DNA of 64,000 bases from an uncultured Alcaligenaceae bacterium (GTDB taxonomy: Bacteria > Pseudomonadota > Gammaproteobacteria > Burkholderiales > Burkholderiaceae_B). Of the stretch, positions 35,372-45,242 are shown one piece after another (within the stretch, counting starts at the first letter, position 1; each line of letters begins with the position of its first letter). Where the stretch lies: contig CALKIR010000023.1 in the NCBI GenBank assembly GCA_937995985.1, positions 124,001-188,000 on the forward strand, read 5' to 3'. A program made the translations under genes and the position numbers. The notes under the pieces were generated by a model. The model was not told the origin of the DNA. It saw only the letters and a program-made list of their open reading frames with translations, and searched no databases.

Positions 35372-38300
35372 GTGCGACTTGTACAGATAAAACTTGCCGG
35401 GTTTAAGTCTTTTGTAGACCCAACAATCATTAAAACACCCAGTCAGATGGTGGGCGTTGTGGGCCCTAATGGCTGTGGAAAATCGAATATTATCGATGCG
35501 GTGCGGTGGGTGCTCGGGGAAAGTCGTGCATCCGAATTGCGTGGCGAGTCGATGCATGATGTGATATTTAATGGTTCAGATCAGCGTGCTCCTGCTGCAC
35601 GTGCTTCAGTAGAACTGATTTTTGATAACAGTCAGCAACGGATAACAGGACAGTGGGGAGCCTATAGTGAGTTATCCGTACGTCGTACGCTGGCTCGTGA
35701 TGAGGGCAGTCGGTATTTTATTAATAACCAACAAGTTCGGCGTCGGGATATTCATGATATTTTTCTGGGTACTGGGTTAGGAGCAAAGGGTTATGCCATC
35801 ATTGGTCAAGGAATGATCAATAGGTTGATCGAGGCCCGTCCAGAGGAGTTGCGGGTCTATCTCGAAGAAGCCGCTGGAGTGTCTCGTTATAAAGAACGGC
35901 GCAGGGAAACTGAAAATCGGTTGCGTGATACGCATGAAAACTTAACGCGTCTTGATGATTTATTACAGGAAATAGAGGGGCAGTTAAAGCGCTTACATAA
36001 GCAAGCCATACAGGCTCAGCGCTACCAAGAGTTACAAGCGCTAGGACGAAGCAGTCTACATGCTCTATGGCGTTTAGAGCAGCGCCAAGCGCTTGAGGAG
36101 CAGCAGGCCCACCAGCAGCAGCTCCAGGAGTTGGAGCTGGGGGTGCAACAGAGGGTTAGTCGTTTGCGTGCAGTACAGGCGCGTTTGGAAGAGCAGCGTC
36201 AGCAATTTCACGCTGCGGAACAGCGTGTGCACGACGCTCAAGCGGCTCTATATGAGGCGAATACAGTGGTGAGCACCTTACAGGCTGAGGTGCGTTATAT
36301 GGAGGCCAGCCAGCACCGTTCGGTGCAGCGTCGTCAACAAATTGAGCAGCAGTTGGCACATTGGCAAGCGCAGCAGCAACGGGCACAAGAACAGGAACAT
36401 AGTCTAGATGTAGAGCGGGCACAAGCACAGTTAGAGCTTGAGGAGGTCAGTGCTCGTTTGGAACATATTGAGATTGAGTTGCAGCATCATGAAGAGCTGC
36501 TGTATAGCCATCAAGCGCAACGCGAAGAGCAGCGCTCCATGATGCACCGAGAAGAGCAGCGCTTGGCTTTATTGCAGCAACGCCAGCAAGATAGTGAGCG
36601 TGAGGTGCAGGCATTACAAGCACGTAAGCAGCAATTAGAGGCACAGCGGGCAGAGCAGTTAGATCCCGCTGCTGATGGTGAGCAAAGTTTGGAGTATTTG
36701 GCTGATGCCGTTCAGCATGCTCAGCAGCAGTTTAAGGAGTTACACGCACGTATTACCTCTTGGGAGGAGCAGCTCCCGGAGTATCAACAGGCTGTGCAGG
36801 ATGCAGAGGAGCAGCGCTTGAAGCAACAACAACAAGAGACAGCGCTTCAAGAGCGCCTTCATGCGTTACAAGAGATTCAACAGCAGTGGGCTACGCCGTC
36901 GCAGCAGCAACAGTGGTTAGAGCGTTATCAGCTACAGGCATTGCAACAGTTGTGGCCTTTATTGTATGTAGAAAAAGGCTGGGAGACTGCTGTTGAAGCC
37001 TTGTTGCGCGAGCAGATAGGTGCTTATTTATTGCCTTACTCTATTGCTGAAGATGCCGAACGGTTGCGCACCCTTGATTTGAATCCGCCTTTGCGAGTGC
37101 ATTTTTGGTGGCCGGTGAGCGGGGGCCATTGGCAGGCACAGAGCTGGAAAGGGTGTCAACCGCTGCTCTCTTATGTGCGCAGTACGCACGCGCAGGTACA
37201 GGCATTGCTTTCTGTGGTTTTGCGAGAGGTATGGGTTATAGATGATTGGTCTAAAGGGTTGGAGCTGGCTGTGCAGCTCCCTGCTGAGGGCAGCTTGGTG
37301 CACCCTTTGGGGCATATTATTACCCCTTATGGGGTGTGCTTATACGCGCCTCATGATACACAGGCAGGTGCACTAGGGCGGCAGCAAGAATTGCAGCGCT
37401 TAGAAAAAGCAGTTCAGGCAGAGCGTATTCATACCGAGCAAATAGAACAGCAGCTGCAAGAGCGCGCCATGCGTTTGGAGCAGACTCAGCAACAGCTACA
37501 GCAGGCGCGTCAACGAGCGCAGGAGCTTTCTGATTATTGGCATCAGTTAGAGTTAAAACAGGCGCGTGCCGAGCAGCGCTCGCAACAGCTCAAAGAGCGG
37601 CAGCAATACTTAGATACGGAGTATCAGCGGGTGCAGGAACAGCTCAGTGCTCTTCTGGCTCAGCAAGAGGAGCGTGCCTGTGAGCTTGAGGTGCTTGAGG
37701 CGATTGTAGAAGAAGCTCGTCTACATTTTGTGACGTTGGATGAGCGTTGTAGTGAGTTAAATGCTCAAGTTCATGAGTTACGGGCGCAATTACGCCGTTG
37801 TGAGCATGCTGTCCATACATGTCAGCAAAAAGAAAGTACGTATCAAGAGCGTGTGCGTGCCCTGCAAAGCACTGCTTTGCAGGCTGAAGAGCAAATAGCT
37901 ACTTTGCAGAGGGAGCTAAGACAGTTGCAAGCAGAGCTCGTAGACTTAGACCCCCATAGCATACAGGCACAGCTTGAAGCCGCAGTGCTGCAACGACAAG
38001 AACAAGAAGAGCGTTGGCAACAGGCTCAAGCCCAATTAAAAGGGCAGCAAGAGGCTGTGCAACAGCTTGAAGCTGAGGAAAAAGAGTATGCCCAAGGGGT
38101 TGGCCCTTTGCGGGAGCAAATTGCCACATTGCAATTGCAAGAGCAAGAAAAGCGCCTGCGTGCAGAGCAATTTACCCAGCAGCTGCAGGCTCATGAGGTG
38201 GACCTAGAGGCGCTTGATGAGTGGATTGCACAGCAGCCCGAGCACTGGCAGGACAACGCATGGTTAAATAGTGAAATTAAGCGGATACAACGCGCCATTG

Positions 38301-38920
38301 ATGCGATGGGGGCAGTTAATTTGGCGGCTTTGCAAGAGTTGGAAAGCACTCAGGAAAGAGAACGTTATTTGTTGGCGCAACAAGAAGATTTATTAAAGGC
38401 AATTGATACATTAGAAAATGCGATTCGGAAAATTGATCGGGATACCCGATCCTTGTTAATGCATACTTTTGAGCAGGTAAACCTTCATTTTGGGAATTTA
38501 TTCCCACAGCTTTTTGGCGGGGGCGAAGCAAAACTCGTTATGATGGGTGATGAGGTGCTCGAGGCGGGCGTGCAAGTGCTGGCGCGTCCCCCTGGCAAGC
38601 GGAATAGCACCATTGCATTATTATCAGGTGGTGAAAAGGCTTTGACTGCTATTGCATTGGTATTTGCCTTTTTTAAGCTTAATCCAGCTCCTTTTTGTAT
38701 GTTGGATGAGGTTGATGCACCCTTAGATGATGTGAATGCAGAACGCTATGCCACATTGGTTCGGGGAATGAGCACAGAAACACAGTTTTTATTTGTCACC
38801 CATAATAAAATAACAATGCATCACGCTGAGCATTTAATTGGGGTTACCATGCAAGAGCAGGGGGTCTCGCGTATTGTCTCGGTTGATATGCAAGCTGCAA
38901 CAGCGCTTGCTGAGGTCTAA
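35372..38920 (+). CDS. smc: Chromosome segregation protein SMC
   Basis: SMC (1182 residues) is the ATPase that extrudes and tethers DNA loops with ScpAB. Walker A GPNGCGKS is at residues 31-38, with the R-loop segment RWVLGESRASELRG after it. Two long coiled-coil arms (about 170-500 and 680-1010) flank a hinge (about 510-670). The signature LLSGGEKALTAIAL and Walker B FCMLDEVDAPLDD lie near the C-terminus. The start is GTG; no in-frame ATG fits the conserved N-terminus. The arms are unusually rich in Gln and Glu (long runs of QQ, QE, EQ). Confidence 0.97.
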   Translation: MRLVQIKLAGFKSFVDPTIIKTPSQMVGVVGPNGCGKSNIIDAVRWVLGESRASELRGESMHDVIFNGSDQRAPAARASVELIFDNSQQRITGQWGAYSELSVRRTLARDEGSRYFINNQQVRRRDIHDIFLGTGLGAKGYAIIGQGMINRLIEARPEELRVYLEEAAGVSRYKERRRETENRLRDTHENLTRLDDLLQEIEGQLKRLHKQAIQAQRYQELQALGRSSLHALWRLEQRQALEEQQAHQQQLQELELGVQQRVSRLRAVQARLEEQRQQFHAAEQRVHDAQAALYEANTVVSTLQAEVRYMEASQHRSVQRRQQIEQQLAHWQAQQQRAQEQEHSLDVERAQAQLELEEVSARLEHIEIELQHHEELLYSHQAQREEQRSMMHREEQRLALLQQRQQDSEREVQALQARKQQLEAQRAEQLDPAADGEQSLEYLADAVQHAQQQFKELHARITSWEEQLPEYQQAVQDAEEQRLKQQQQETALQERLHALQEIQQQWATPSQQQQWLERYQLQALQQLWPLLYVEKGWETAVEALLREQIGAYLLPYSIAEDAERLRTLDLNPPLRVHFWWPVSGGHWQAQSWKGCQPLLSYVRSTHAQVQALLSVVLREVWVIDDWSKGLELAVQLPAEGSLVHPLGHIITPYGVCLYAPHDTQAGALGRQQELQRLEKAVQAERIHTEQIEQQLQERAMRLEQTQQQLQQARQRAQELSDYWHQLELKQARAEQRSQQLKERQQYLDTEYQRVQEQLSALLAQQEERACELEVLEAIVEEARLHFVTLDERCSELNAQVHELRAQLRRCEHAVHTCQQKESTYQERVRALQSTALQAEEQIATLQRELRQLQAELVDLDPHSIQAQLEAAVLQRQEQEERWQQAQAQLKGQQEAVQQLEAEEKEYAQGVGPLREQIATLQLQEQEKRLRAEQFTQQLQAHEVDLEALDEWIAQQPEHWQDNAWLNSEIKRIQRAIDAMGAVNLAALQELESTQERERYLLAQQEDLLKAIDTLENAIRKIDRDTRSLLMHTFEQVNLHFGNLFPQLFGGGEAKLVMMGDEVLEAGVQVLARPPGKRNSTIALLSGGEKALTAIALVFAFFKLNPAPFCMLDEVDAPLDDVNAERYATLVRGMSTETQFLFVTHNKITMHHAEHLIGVTMQEQGVSRIVSVDMQAATALAEV

Positions 38921-38970
38921 TGTGGCGAGGGTGCAAAATTTACAGGGTGTTTTTACATGGGTCTTGAGCT

Positions 38971-39999
38971 ATGAGTGATTTGCAAATAGGTTTGGTTTTA
39001 TTAGGGGTAGCGCTCATTGTGGTGGTGCTGCTGTTTAATTGGTGGCAGGATCGTCGGGTGCGTCGCCAGATGAAGACCCAGTTTCCTCAGGTCGACAATG
39101 ATCCTTTGATGGCACATGAGCTTCAAGAGCGCAAAGAGCCTAGTGTCGAAGTGGCTGAACGTTTAGGGGTGCTCAAGATCGATGACTTTCCTAACGAAGA
39201 AATAGATCCCGGCTGTGAGGCAGTGGTGGATATTCAATTTCCGCAGCCCATTGAAGGAGCTGAATTGCTTGATGCGCTGAAACGCCATTTACGTTTTAAG
39301 ATCAAGCATTCTCGTGTTTTTGTGCTGAGCGAACAGGGACAATTGCAAAATTATCCTCAAGCTGGGACTGCCTATGTGGCGGCACAAATTGCAGTACTTT
39401 TGGCAGATCGAGCTGGGCCATTAACAGCGGTTGAGTGGTCGCGCTTATGGGCTGCAGCGGAATGCATTGCTCAGGAATATGACGGTACTGTCGATGGGCC
39501 AGAGCAAGACAAGGTGATTGAGCAAGCAGAGATGTTGGATGAGCTGTGTGCCCAATTAGATGCTCAGGTGGGGTTAACCGTGCATTTACCCCATCCTATG
39601 GTTTTGGAGCGGGTTGAGCAAGCTATTTTAGATGTTGGCCTCATGCGTACTGATGAGGGATATGCTTGGTTAGCCGAGTCAGGCATGCCACGCTTTGTGG
39701 TGCTCTTTGAAGAGCAGAGTCGTGATGCGTTTCAGGGAGAGACAGTCAAGGAGCTCAATTTGGTGCTCGATGTCCCTCATAGCCCTAAAGATGCACAGGC
39801 GTTTAGTCGCATTGCTGGGGTGGGGCGTGATTTAGCCGCGCGTTTGGGAGGGCAACTGACCGATGAGCAAGGGCAGGCAGTTAACCCCCAGGTGGATGCT
39901 CAATTAGATGAACAACTCCTTGCGATCTATGAGCGGCTTGAGGCTGCTGGGTTTATTGCTGGCGACAGTCGTACTAAGAAGGTCTTCCGGAGCTATTAA
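38971..39999 (+). CDS. zipA: ZipA-like cell division protein
   Basis: A 342-residue protein with an N-terminal membrane helix (about 4-24), then a charged linker and a C-terminal ZipA FtsZ-binding domain (about 200-335). ZipA anchors FtsZ to the membrane at the division site. The order smc-zipA-ligA is the one seen in many beta- and gammaproteobacteria, which supports the call. Its TAA overlaps the ligA ATG (TAATG). Confidence 0.85.
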   Translation: MSDLQIGLVLLGVALIVVVLLFNWWQDRRVRRQMKTQFPQVDNDPLMAHELQERKEPSVEVAERLGVLKIDDFPNEEIDPGCEAVVDIQFPQPIEGAELLDALKRHLRFKIKHSRVFVLSEQGQLQNYPQAGTAYVAAQIAVLLADRAGPLTAVEWSRLWAAAECIAQEYDGTVDGPEQDKVIEQAEMLDELCAQLDAQVGLTVHLPHPMVLERVEQAILDVGLMRTDEGYAWLAESGMPRFVVLFEEQSRDAFQGETVKELNLVLDVPHSPKDAQAFSRIAGVGRDLAARLGGQLTDEQGQAVNPQVDAQLDEQLLAIYERLEAAGFIAGDSRTKKVFRSY

Positions 40000-42041
40000 T
40001 GAAACAGCGTTTGCAAGAGCTTAAAAAAGAAATTGCACTGCATAATCATCGTTATTATGCTCTTAATGCCCCTATTATTTCGGATGCGGAATATGATGCC
40101 CTCTTTAAGGAACTATTGGCTATAGAGGCTGCTCATCCTGAGTGGATTAGCGAGGACTCCCCAAGTCAGCGAGTGGGCAGTGAGCCTCTTGAGGGGGTTA
40201 CCACGGTGGAGCATGCGGTGCCGATGCTCTCTTTAGGAAATGCCTTTAATCAAGAAGAGCTGAGTGCTTTTGATAAAAGAGTGACTGAGGCCTTAGTAAA
40301 AGCGGGGCGGTGGACCGCGGGCAAGCCTTTAAGTTATAACGCTGAATATAAATTTGATGGCTTAGCGGTGAGTGTGCGCTATGAGCACGGCCAGCTGGTG
40401 CGCGCCGTTACTCGCGGGGACGGTTATCAGGGTGAGGATATTACAGCCAATATCCGGACTATTTCTTCTATTCCTTTGCGTTTATTTCCTGCTGACTATG
40501 TGCCTAGCGTGCTTGAGGTGCGGGGCGAGGTGCTCATGAATAGGGATGATTTTGAGCGCTTAAATGAGGCCCAAATACAGCGTGGCGAAAAGCCTTTTGC
40601 TAACCCTCGTAATGCTGCGGCCGGTAGTTTAAGGCGGCTCGATCCACGCATTACGGCACAACGGCCATTGCGTTTTTTTGCTTATGGATGGGGAGAGATT
40701 GAGCGCTTACCCTATAGAACCCAAGCAGAAATGCTCAATTGGTTATTAAGTTTGGGTTTGCCTGTCAATGCTCATCGTGCGGTGTTGACCGGGGTTGAAG
40801 CGCTCCAAGCCTATTATGAAAAAGCAGAGGCGCAACGTGCAGAGTTGCCTTTTGAGATCGACGGCCTTGTCTATAAGGTCAATGATCTGGAATTGCAATC
40901 AGTATTGGGTTATGTGTCTCGGGCTCCACGGTTTGCCGTGGCCTACAAGTTTCCTGCTCAGGAAGCCACGACGCAGCTGTTAGCTATTGAGGTTCAAGTA
41001 GGGCGGACCGGGGCGATTACGCCAGTGGCACGTTTGGCCCCCGTTGAAGTGGGTGGGGTAACGGTCACCAACGCCACTTTGCATAATGAAGATGAAATTC
41101 GTCGTAAGGATGTGCGTGTTGGTGATACAGTAGTGGTGCGTCGGGCAGGGGATGTAATTCCTGAGGTGGTCGCCCCTATTATTGATTTGCGCCCCGAGCA
41201 TACAGAGCTTTTTAAGCTCCCTACGCATTGTCCTGTTTGTGGCTCTGCTATTGAGCGCCCCCAAGATGAAGCCATTGCTCGTTGTACGGGAGGATTGGTT
41301 TGTGCCGCGCAGCGCAAACAAAGTCTGGAGCATGCGGTAAGCCGCAAAGCTTTAGATATTGAGGGGTTGGGTACCAAGCTTATAGAGCAATTAGTAGATA
41401 GGGATCGAGTCAAAAATCTAGCTGATTTGTTTACTTTGACTGAGCTAGAGCTCGCTACTTATCCTCGTATGGGACCCAAATCAGCCCACAACGTGGTGAC
41501 TGCTATCCATAATGCCAAGGCGCCTACATTAGCTCGTTTTATCTATGCCTTAGGGATTCGTCATGTAGGAGAGACCACTGCTAGAAATTTAGCCGAGCAT
41601 TTTCGCAGTTTGGAGGCTCTACTAGCGGCTCATGAGGAGCAGTTGCAGGCTGTGCCTGATGTGGGCCCGAAGGTGGCCGCTTCCGTAGCGCATTTTTTTG
41701 CGGAAGCACATAATCGCAAGGTCATAGAGCAGCTGCTTCAGCATGGTGTGGTGCCTCAGTCCCCGGAGCCTAAAGCTGATAGCGTGGAGTCAAAGAGTAT
41801 ATTTGCAGGCAAAACGGTGGTTCTAACAGGGGTGCTAACGGAATTAACGCGTAGCCAAGCCAAAGCAAGGCTAGAGGCATTGGGAGCGCGGGTCACAGGG
41901 TCAGTTTCGCGACAGACGGATTATCTGATAGCTGGAGAGCGAGCAGGCAGTAAGCTCACCCAGGCTCAAAAATTAGGGGTTGAGATTCTGGATGAGGCTG
42001 CCTTGCTCGCTCAGCTCTCAAGCGAGACTATGGGAGATTAG
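39999..42041 (+). CDS. ligA: NAD-dependent DNA ligase LigA
   Basis: LigA (680 residues) seals nicks in replication and repair using NAD. The adenylated Lys is K118 in AEYKFDGLAVSVRY. An Ia domain, the adenylation domain, an OB fold (VQVGRTGAITPVARL), a four-Cys zinc finger (CPVCGSA, ARCTGGLVCAAQ), helix-hairpin-helix repeats and a C-terminal BRCT domain (about 600-675, KTVVLTGVLTELTR) follow in order. It is coupled to zipA by TAATG. Its stop overlaps the convergent parvulin gene by 4 nt. Confidence 0.98.
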   Translation: MKQRLQELKKEIALHNHRYYALNAPIISDAEYDALFKELLAIEAAHPEWISEDSPSQRVGSEPLEGVTTVEHAVPMLSLGNAFNQEELSAFDKRVTEALVKAGRWTAGKPLSYNAEYKFDGLAVSVRYEHGQLVRAVTRGDGYQGEDITANIRTISSIPLRLFPADYVPSVLEVRGEVLMNRDDFERLNEAQIQRGEKPFANPRNAAAGSLRRLDPRITAQRPLRFFAYGWGEIERLPYRTQAEMLNWLLSLGLPVNAHRAVLTGVEALQAYYEKAEAQRAELPFEIDGLVYKVNDLELQSVLGYVSRAPRFAVAYKFPAQEATTQLLAIEVQVGRTGAITPVARLAPVEVGGVTVTNATLHNEDEIRRKDVRVGDTVVVRRAGDVIPEVVAPIIDLRPEHTELFKLPTHCPVCGSAIERPQDEAIARCTGGLVCAAQRKQSLEHAVSRKALDIEGLGTKLIEQLVDRDRVKNLADLFTLTELELATYPRMGPKSAHNVVTAIHNAKAPTLARFIYALGIRHVGETTARNLAEHFRSLEALLAAHEEQLQAVPDVGPKVAASVAHFFAEAHNRKVIEQLLQHGVVPQSPEPKADSVESKSIFAGKTVVLTGVLTELTRSQAKARLEALGARVTGSVSRQTDYLIAGERAGSKLTQAQKLGVEILDEAALLAQLSSETMGD

Positions 42042-42820
42042 TGCTCGTCAATCTGGGCATTTGCGAGCAATTCGTCTTGATAAGCACTGAGCTGCTCTTG
42101 ACGTAATAGCTCTTCGATCTGGGCGCGCACCTCATTCAAAGAGGGAAAAGTTGCGGCGCGCTCATCTTCAACCTCGATAATATGCCAGCCAAATTGCGAT
42201 TCTACCGGGGCAGCTCCCAAGGTTCCTACATCGAGGGTTTCTACTGCTTCAGCAAAGGGGGCAACATAGGTGCTACTGGGTGCCCAGCCTAAGGCGCCTC
42301 CATTATTTTTGCTGCCTGGATCAATAGAATGTTCTTTGGCGGCCTCTTCAAAGCTGAGTGCTCCTTTTTTGAGATCAGCTAATAATTGTTTGGCTTCATC
42401 TTCGGTTTCAACCAGAATGTGACGTACTTTATATTCTTTTTGTTGGCTCGCTTGCTCTTTAAGTTTGTTATATTCGGCCTCAATTTGCTGGTCGCTAATG
42501 GGGTGGGTTTGAATATATTCTTGGAGGAGGGCGCGTACTAAGATACCTTGGCGTGCAAGGTTGAGTTCTTGTTGGATCTCGGGTTTTTTATCCAGGCCTT
42601 GGCGTACCGCCTCCTGGCTGGCAATAGTACGTACGATAAGCTCCTCTTTGACGCGCTCACGCAGCTCAGGAGTATCGGGCGCACCTTGATTAACAATAAG
42701 TTCAATAAAACTATCAAAGTCTTCTTGACTAATAGGTTGACCATTGATGGTCATCATTGTTTTGGCGCCTACTGGGGCCACAAAAGCACAAGCTAAGGTA
42801 AGCGCTGCTAAGCGTTTCAT
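42038..42820 (-). CDS. Periplasmic peptidyl-prolyl isomerase, parvulin type
   Basis: A 260-residue foldase. Residues 1-19 are a signal peptide (MKRLAALTLACAFVAPVGA), so it acts in the periplasm. An N-terminal SurA/PrsA-like helical chaperone part is followed by a PpiC domain (about 130-225) with RHILVETEDEAKQL, GGALGWAPSS and SQFGWHIIEV. It is followed downstream (towards lower coordinates) only by convergent ligA. The bolA gene is 21 nt upstream, so an operon yciB-bolA-ppi is likely. Confidence 0.92.
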   Translation of the reverse strand: MKRLAALTLACAFVAPVGAKTMMTINGQPISQEDFDSFIELIVNQGAPDTPELRERVKEELIVRTIASQEAVRQGLDKKPEIQQELNLARQGILVRALLQEYIQTHPISDQQIEAEYNKLKEQASQQKEYKVRHILVETEDEAKQLLADLKKGALSFEEAAKEHSIDPGSKNNGGALGWAPSSTYVAPFAEAVETLDVGTLGAAPVESQFGWHIIEVEDERAATFPSLNEVRAQIEELLRQEQLSAYQDELLANAQIDEH

Positions 42821-42841
42821 GGGAATCCTTTATAAAAGTAA

Positions 42842-43108
42842 TTAGGACAAAATCTCGATTGCTAGGGCATGGATAGGGAAAGGAATGAGATCACCAACCT
42901 GAGCATAAATGAGCCGATGACAGGTTAAAGTGTTTTTCCCTTTGAATTGCTCTGAAGCAATACGAAGACGGAAGTGACTGGCCCCATCTTTTGCACCAGC
43001 GTGGCCAATATGATGATGCGATTCATCGATGACCTCAAGAGTGGTTGGGGCAAGGGGCTGCAGACGGTTTTTAAGCAGTTGAATGCGTTCTTCTACAACT
43101 TTAGGCAT
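42842..43108 (-). CDS. BolA family protein
   Basis: An 88-residue BolA-fold protein. Such proteins bind monothiol glutaredoxins with a shared 2Fe-2S cluster or act as stress-linked regulators. The conserved His-rich segment DESHHHIGHAGAKDGASHF and the FKGKNTLTCHRLIY motif, with its conserved His, are clear. It lies between yciB and the parvulin gene in the same direction. Confidence 0.9.
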   Translation of the reverse strand: MPKVVEERIQLLKNRLQPLAPTTLEVIDESHHHIGHAGAKDGASHFRLRIASEQFKGKNTLTCHRLIYAQVGDLIPFPIHALAIEILS

Positions 43109-43221
43109 AAGTAACTATTCATGATGAATGAAACACGCTCAGAATACACTTAAAGCGTGGTCTAAGGAAAACAAAAAATGCAAATTTAATGGGTATGAAG
43201 CAGTACTGAAGGGAGAAGTGT

Positions 43222-43773
43222 TTAGCTGGTTGGAGGCTCGTCTTTTAGATAGCGCGCTAGCCATAGGCTTTGAATAATGACAAATAGAATTAATAAAATC
43301 AGGGAACCAAAGACTTTAAAATTGACCCATTGTGATTCAGTAAAGTAGCCGGAAAAAGCAACGAATAAATTAGCAGCGCCTGAAAAGGCAAAAAAACCTG
43401 CCCAGCTGTAATTGAGCTTTTTCCATACTGCCTCTGGAAGGGAGATTTGCCCCCCCATAAGTCGCATCATAATATTGCGCTCTAGCAGCAATTGGCTCAG
43501 GAGTAAAATGACAGCGAAAAGCCAATACAGCACTGTAGGCTTCCACTTAATAAAGGCATCATTTTGAAAGACCAAAGTGGCGGTTCCAAAGACCACAATA
43601 ACCCCAAGGTTTATCCAGTGTGTGGTTTCTATAGTGCGCTGGCGCAGTTTCAGCCATAAAATTTGAGCCACTACTGCAGCCATTGCAACGCCAGTAGCGA
43701 CGTAGAGATCAAAGGAGCGAAAAGCAAGAAAAAATAAAATGAGGGGAAATAAGTCAAAAAGAAGTTTTTTCAT
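43222..43773 (-). CDS. yciB: Inner-membrane septation protein YciB/IspZ
   Basis: A 183-residue polytopic membrane protein with five or six helices, linked to cell-envelope synthesis and septation. FDLFPLILFFLAFRSFDLYVATG at the N-terminus, and the later segments KKLNYSWAGFFAFSGAANL and WVNFKVFGSL, fit the family. It precedes bolA by 113 nt. Confidence 0.92.
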   Translation of the reverse strand: MKKLLFDLFPLILFFLAFRSFDLYVATGVAMAAVVAQILWLKLRQRTIETTHWINLGVIVVFGTATLVFQNDAFIKWKPTVLYWLFAVILLLSQLLLERNIMMRLMGGQISLPEAVWKKLNYSWAGFFAFSGAANLFVAFSGYFTESQWVNFKVFGSLILLILFVIIQSLWLARYLKDEPPTS

Positions 43774-43956
43774 GGTTGGGGAGCATTTCTCTTGATAAGC
43801 AATAGGGTGGGTTGGGAAAGCATATTATTGTAATCGAAATAAGGCCACGCTTGAATCATAACAGGGGTAAGCACCTAAAGACGGGTCTTTTCAGGTAGGG
43901 CATAATACATGCCGCAAGGAGCATATTTTAATCATCAAACTTTTGGGAGATCCATT

Positions 43957-45135
43957 ATGCGGCCTTTTGCTTTTTTGAAAAAGACAATTCTGGCTGGCAC
44001 GCTGGCGCTAAGCCTGCCGCTCGTCGCTCAGGCACAAATCAAGGTGGGGGTAACGGTATCCTCAACAGGTCCGGCCGCTTCTTTAGGTATTCCCGAGCGC
44101 AATACAGTAAGTTTATTGCCTACTGAGGTAGCAGGCTATAGCGTAGAGTACATTGTTCTTGATGATGCTACTGATACCACTCAAGCAGTACGCAATATGC
44201 GCAAGCTAGTTAGTGAGGACGGGGTGGATGTGGTTATTGGAACTTCTGCAACGCCTGGCTCTTTAGCTATGCTGGATGTAGCCCAAGAAACGGAAACCCC
44301 AATGATCAGTGTAGCCGCTAATGCGCGGATTGTGGCTCCAGTAGATGGGCCGCGTGTTTGGTCTTTTAAAACCCCACAAAATGATGAGTTAATGGCCAGT
44401 GCTTTGGCTAATACGATGGTAATCCAAGGGGTAGAAACACTGGCTGTTATTGGGTTTAACGATGCTTATGGCGATGGTTGGCTTGAGGAAATGACCAAGG
44501 CCGCAAATGCTAAGGGTATAGAGGTAGTTGCCTCTGAGCGTTATAACCGCAATGATACCTCTGTAACAGGGCAGATTTTAAAAATACTGTCGACGAATCC
44601 TGACGGGGTATTAATTGCTGCATCAGGCACTCCGGTTGCTTTACCGCAGTCAGAGCTAGTGAATAGAGGTTATGCTGGCCGCATTTATCAGACGCACGGG
44701 GCGGCTAATAGCGATGTGCTGAGAGTATGTGGTGCCGATTGCAATGGGATGGTGCTGCCAGCCGGCCCATTATTGGTGGCAGAGCAGCTCGAGGATGATC
44801 ATCCAGTAAAGCATTCCGCACTTGAGTACAAGGCCTTGTATGAGGGCAAATATGGTGAGGGGACTATTAATACCTTTGGAGGGCATATGTGGGATGCTGG
44901 TCTTATCGTAGCCCATGCCATCCCTGTCGCTCTTGAGTCGGGTGCCGAGCCCGGAACTGTTGAGTTTCGTCATGCATTGCGTGAGGCCATAGAAAATACC
45001 ACCGACTTAGCTGCCTCCCAGGGGGTATTTAATATGAGTGCAGCGGATCATTCCGGTCTAGATGAGCGTGCTCGAGTGATGGTCGAGGTGGTGGACGAGG
45101 AGTGGAAATACCGTCCTGACTTAACATCTTATTAA
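43957..45135 (+). CDS. HAAT-type ABC transporter substrate-binding protein (second transporter)
   Basis: A 392-residue periplasmic binding protein. Residues 1-26 are a signal peptide (LPLVAQA end), and the mature part starts QIKVGVTVSSTGPAASLG. The segment RVCGADCNGM in the second lobe may hold a disulfide. The ATG at 43957, with GGGAGA 6 nt upstream, is chosen over 43909 because it gives a clean signal peptide. It is the first gene of a second uptake operon and is distinct in sequence from the 23209 protein. The ligand is not identifiable. Confidence 0.9.
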   Translation: MRPFAFLKKTILAGTLALSLPLVAQAQIKVGVTVSSTGPAASLGIPERNTVSLLPTEVAGYSVEYIVLDDATDTTQAVRNMRKLVSEDGVDVVIGTSATPGSLAMLDVAQETETPMISVAANARIVAPVDGPRVWSFKTPQNDELMASALANTMVIQGVETLAVIGFNDAYGDGWLEEMTKAANAKGIEVVASERYNRNDTSVTGQILKILSTNPDGVLIAASGTPVALPQSELVNRGYAGRIYQTHGAANSDVLRVCGADCNGMVLPAGPLLVAEQLEDDHPVKHSALEYKALYEGKYGEGTINTFGGHMWDAGLIVAHAIPVALESGAEPGTVEFRHALREAIENTTDLAASQGVFNMSAADHSGLDERARVMVEVVDEEWKYRPDLTSY

Positions 45136-45181
45136 TCATATCAGCAGAACAATGTAATGCCCCGAGGGGAGCTCCAATAGG

Positions 45182-45222
45182 GCAAAGCGCAGCATAGGTT
45201 GCCGCGCTTTGCGCGCTTTTTT
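45182..45222 (+). terminator. Intra-operon terminator/attenuator between binding protein and permease genes
   Basis: GCAAAGCGC (45182-45190) and GCGCTTTGC (45204-45212) form a perfect 9-bp stem with a 13-nt loop, followed by GCGC and six T's. It lies 46 nt after the binding-protein stop and 20 nt before the LivH start. The location suggests partial termination, which would give more binding protein than membrane subunits. Confidence 0.75.
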
Positions 45223-45242
45223 GTGCTTGGATGTAATTATTC

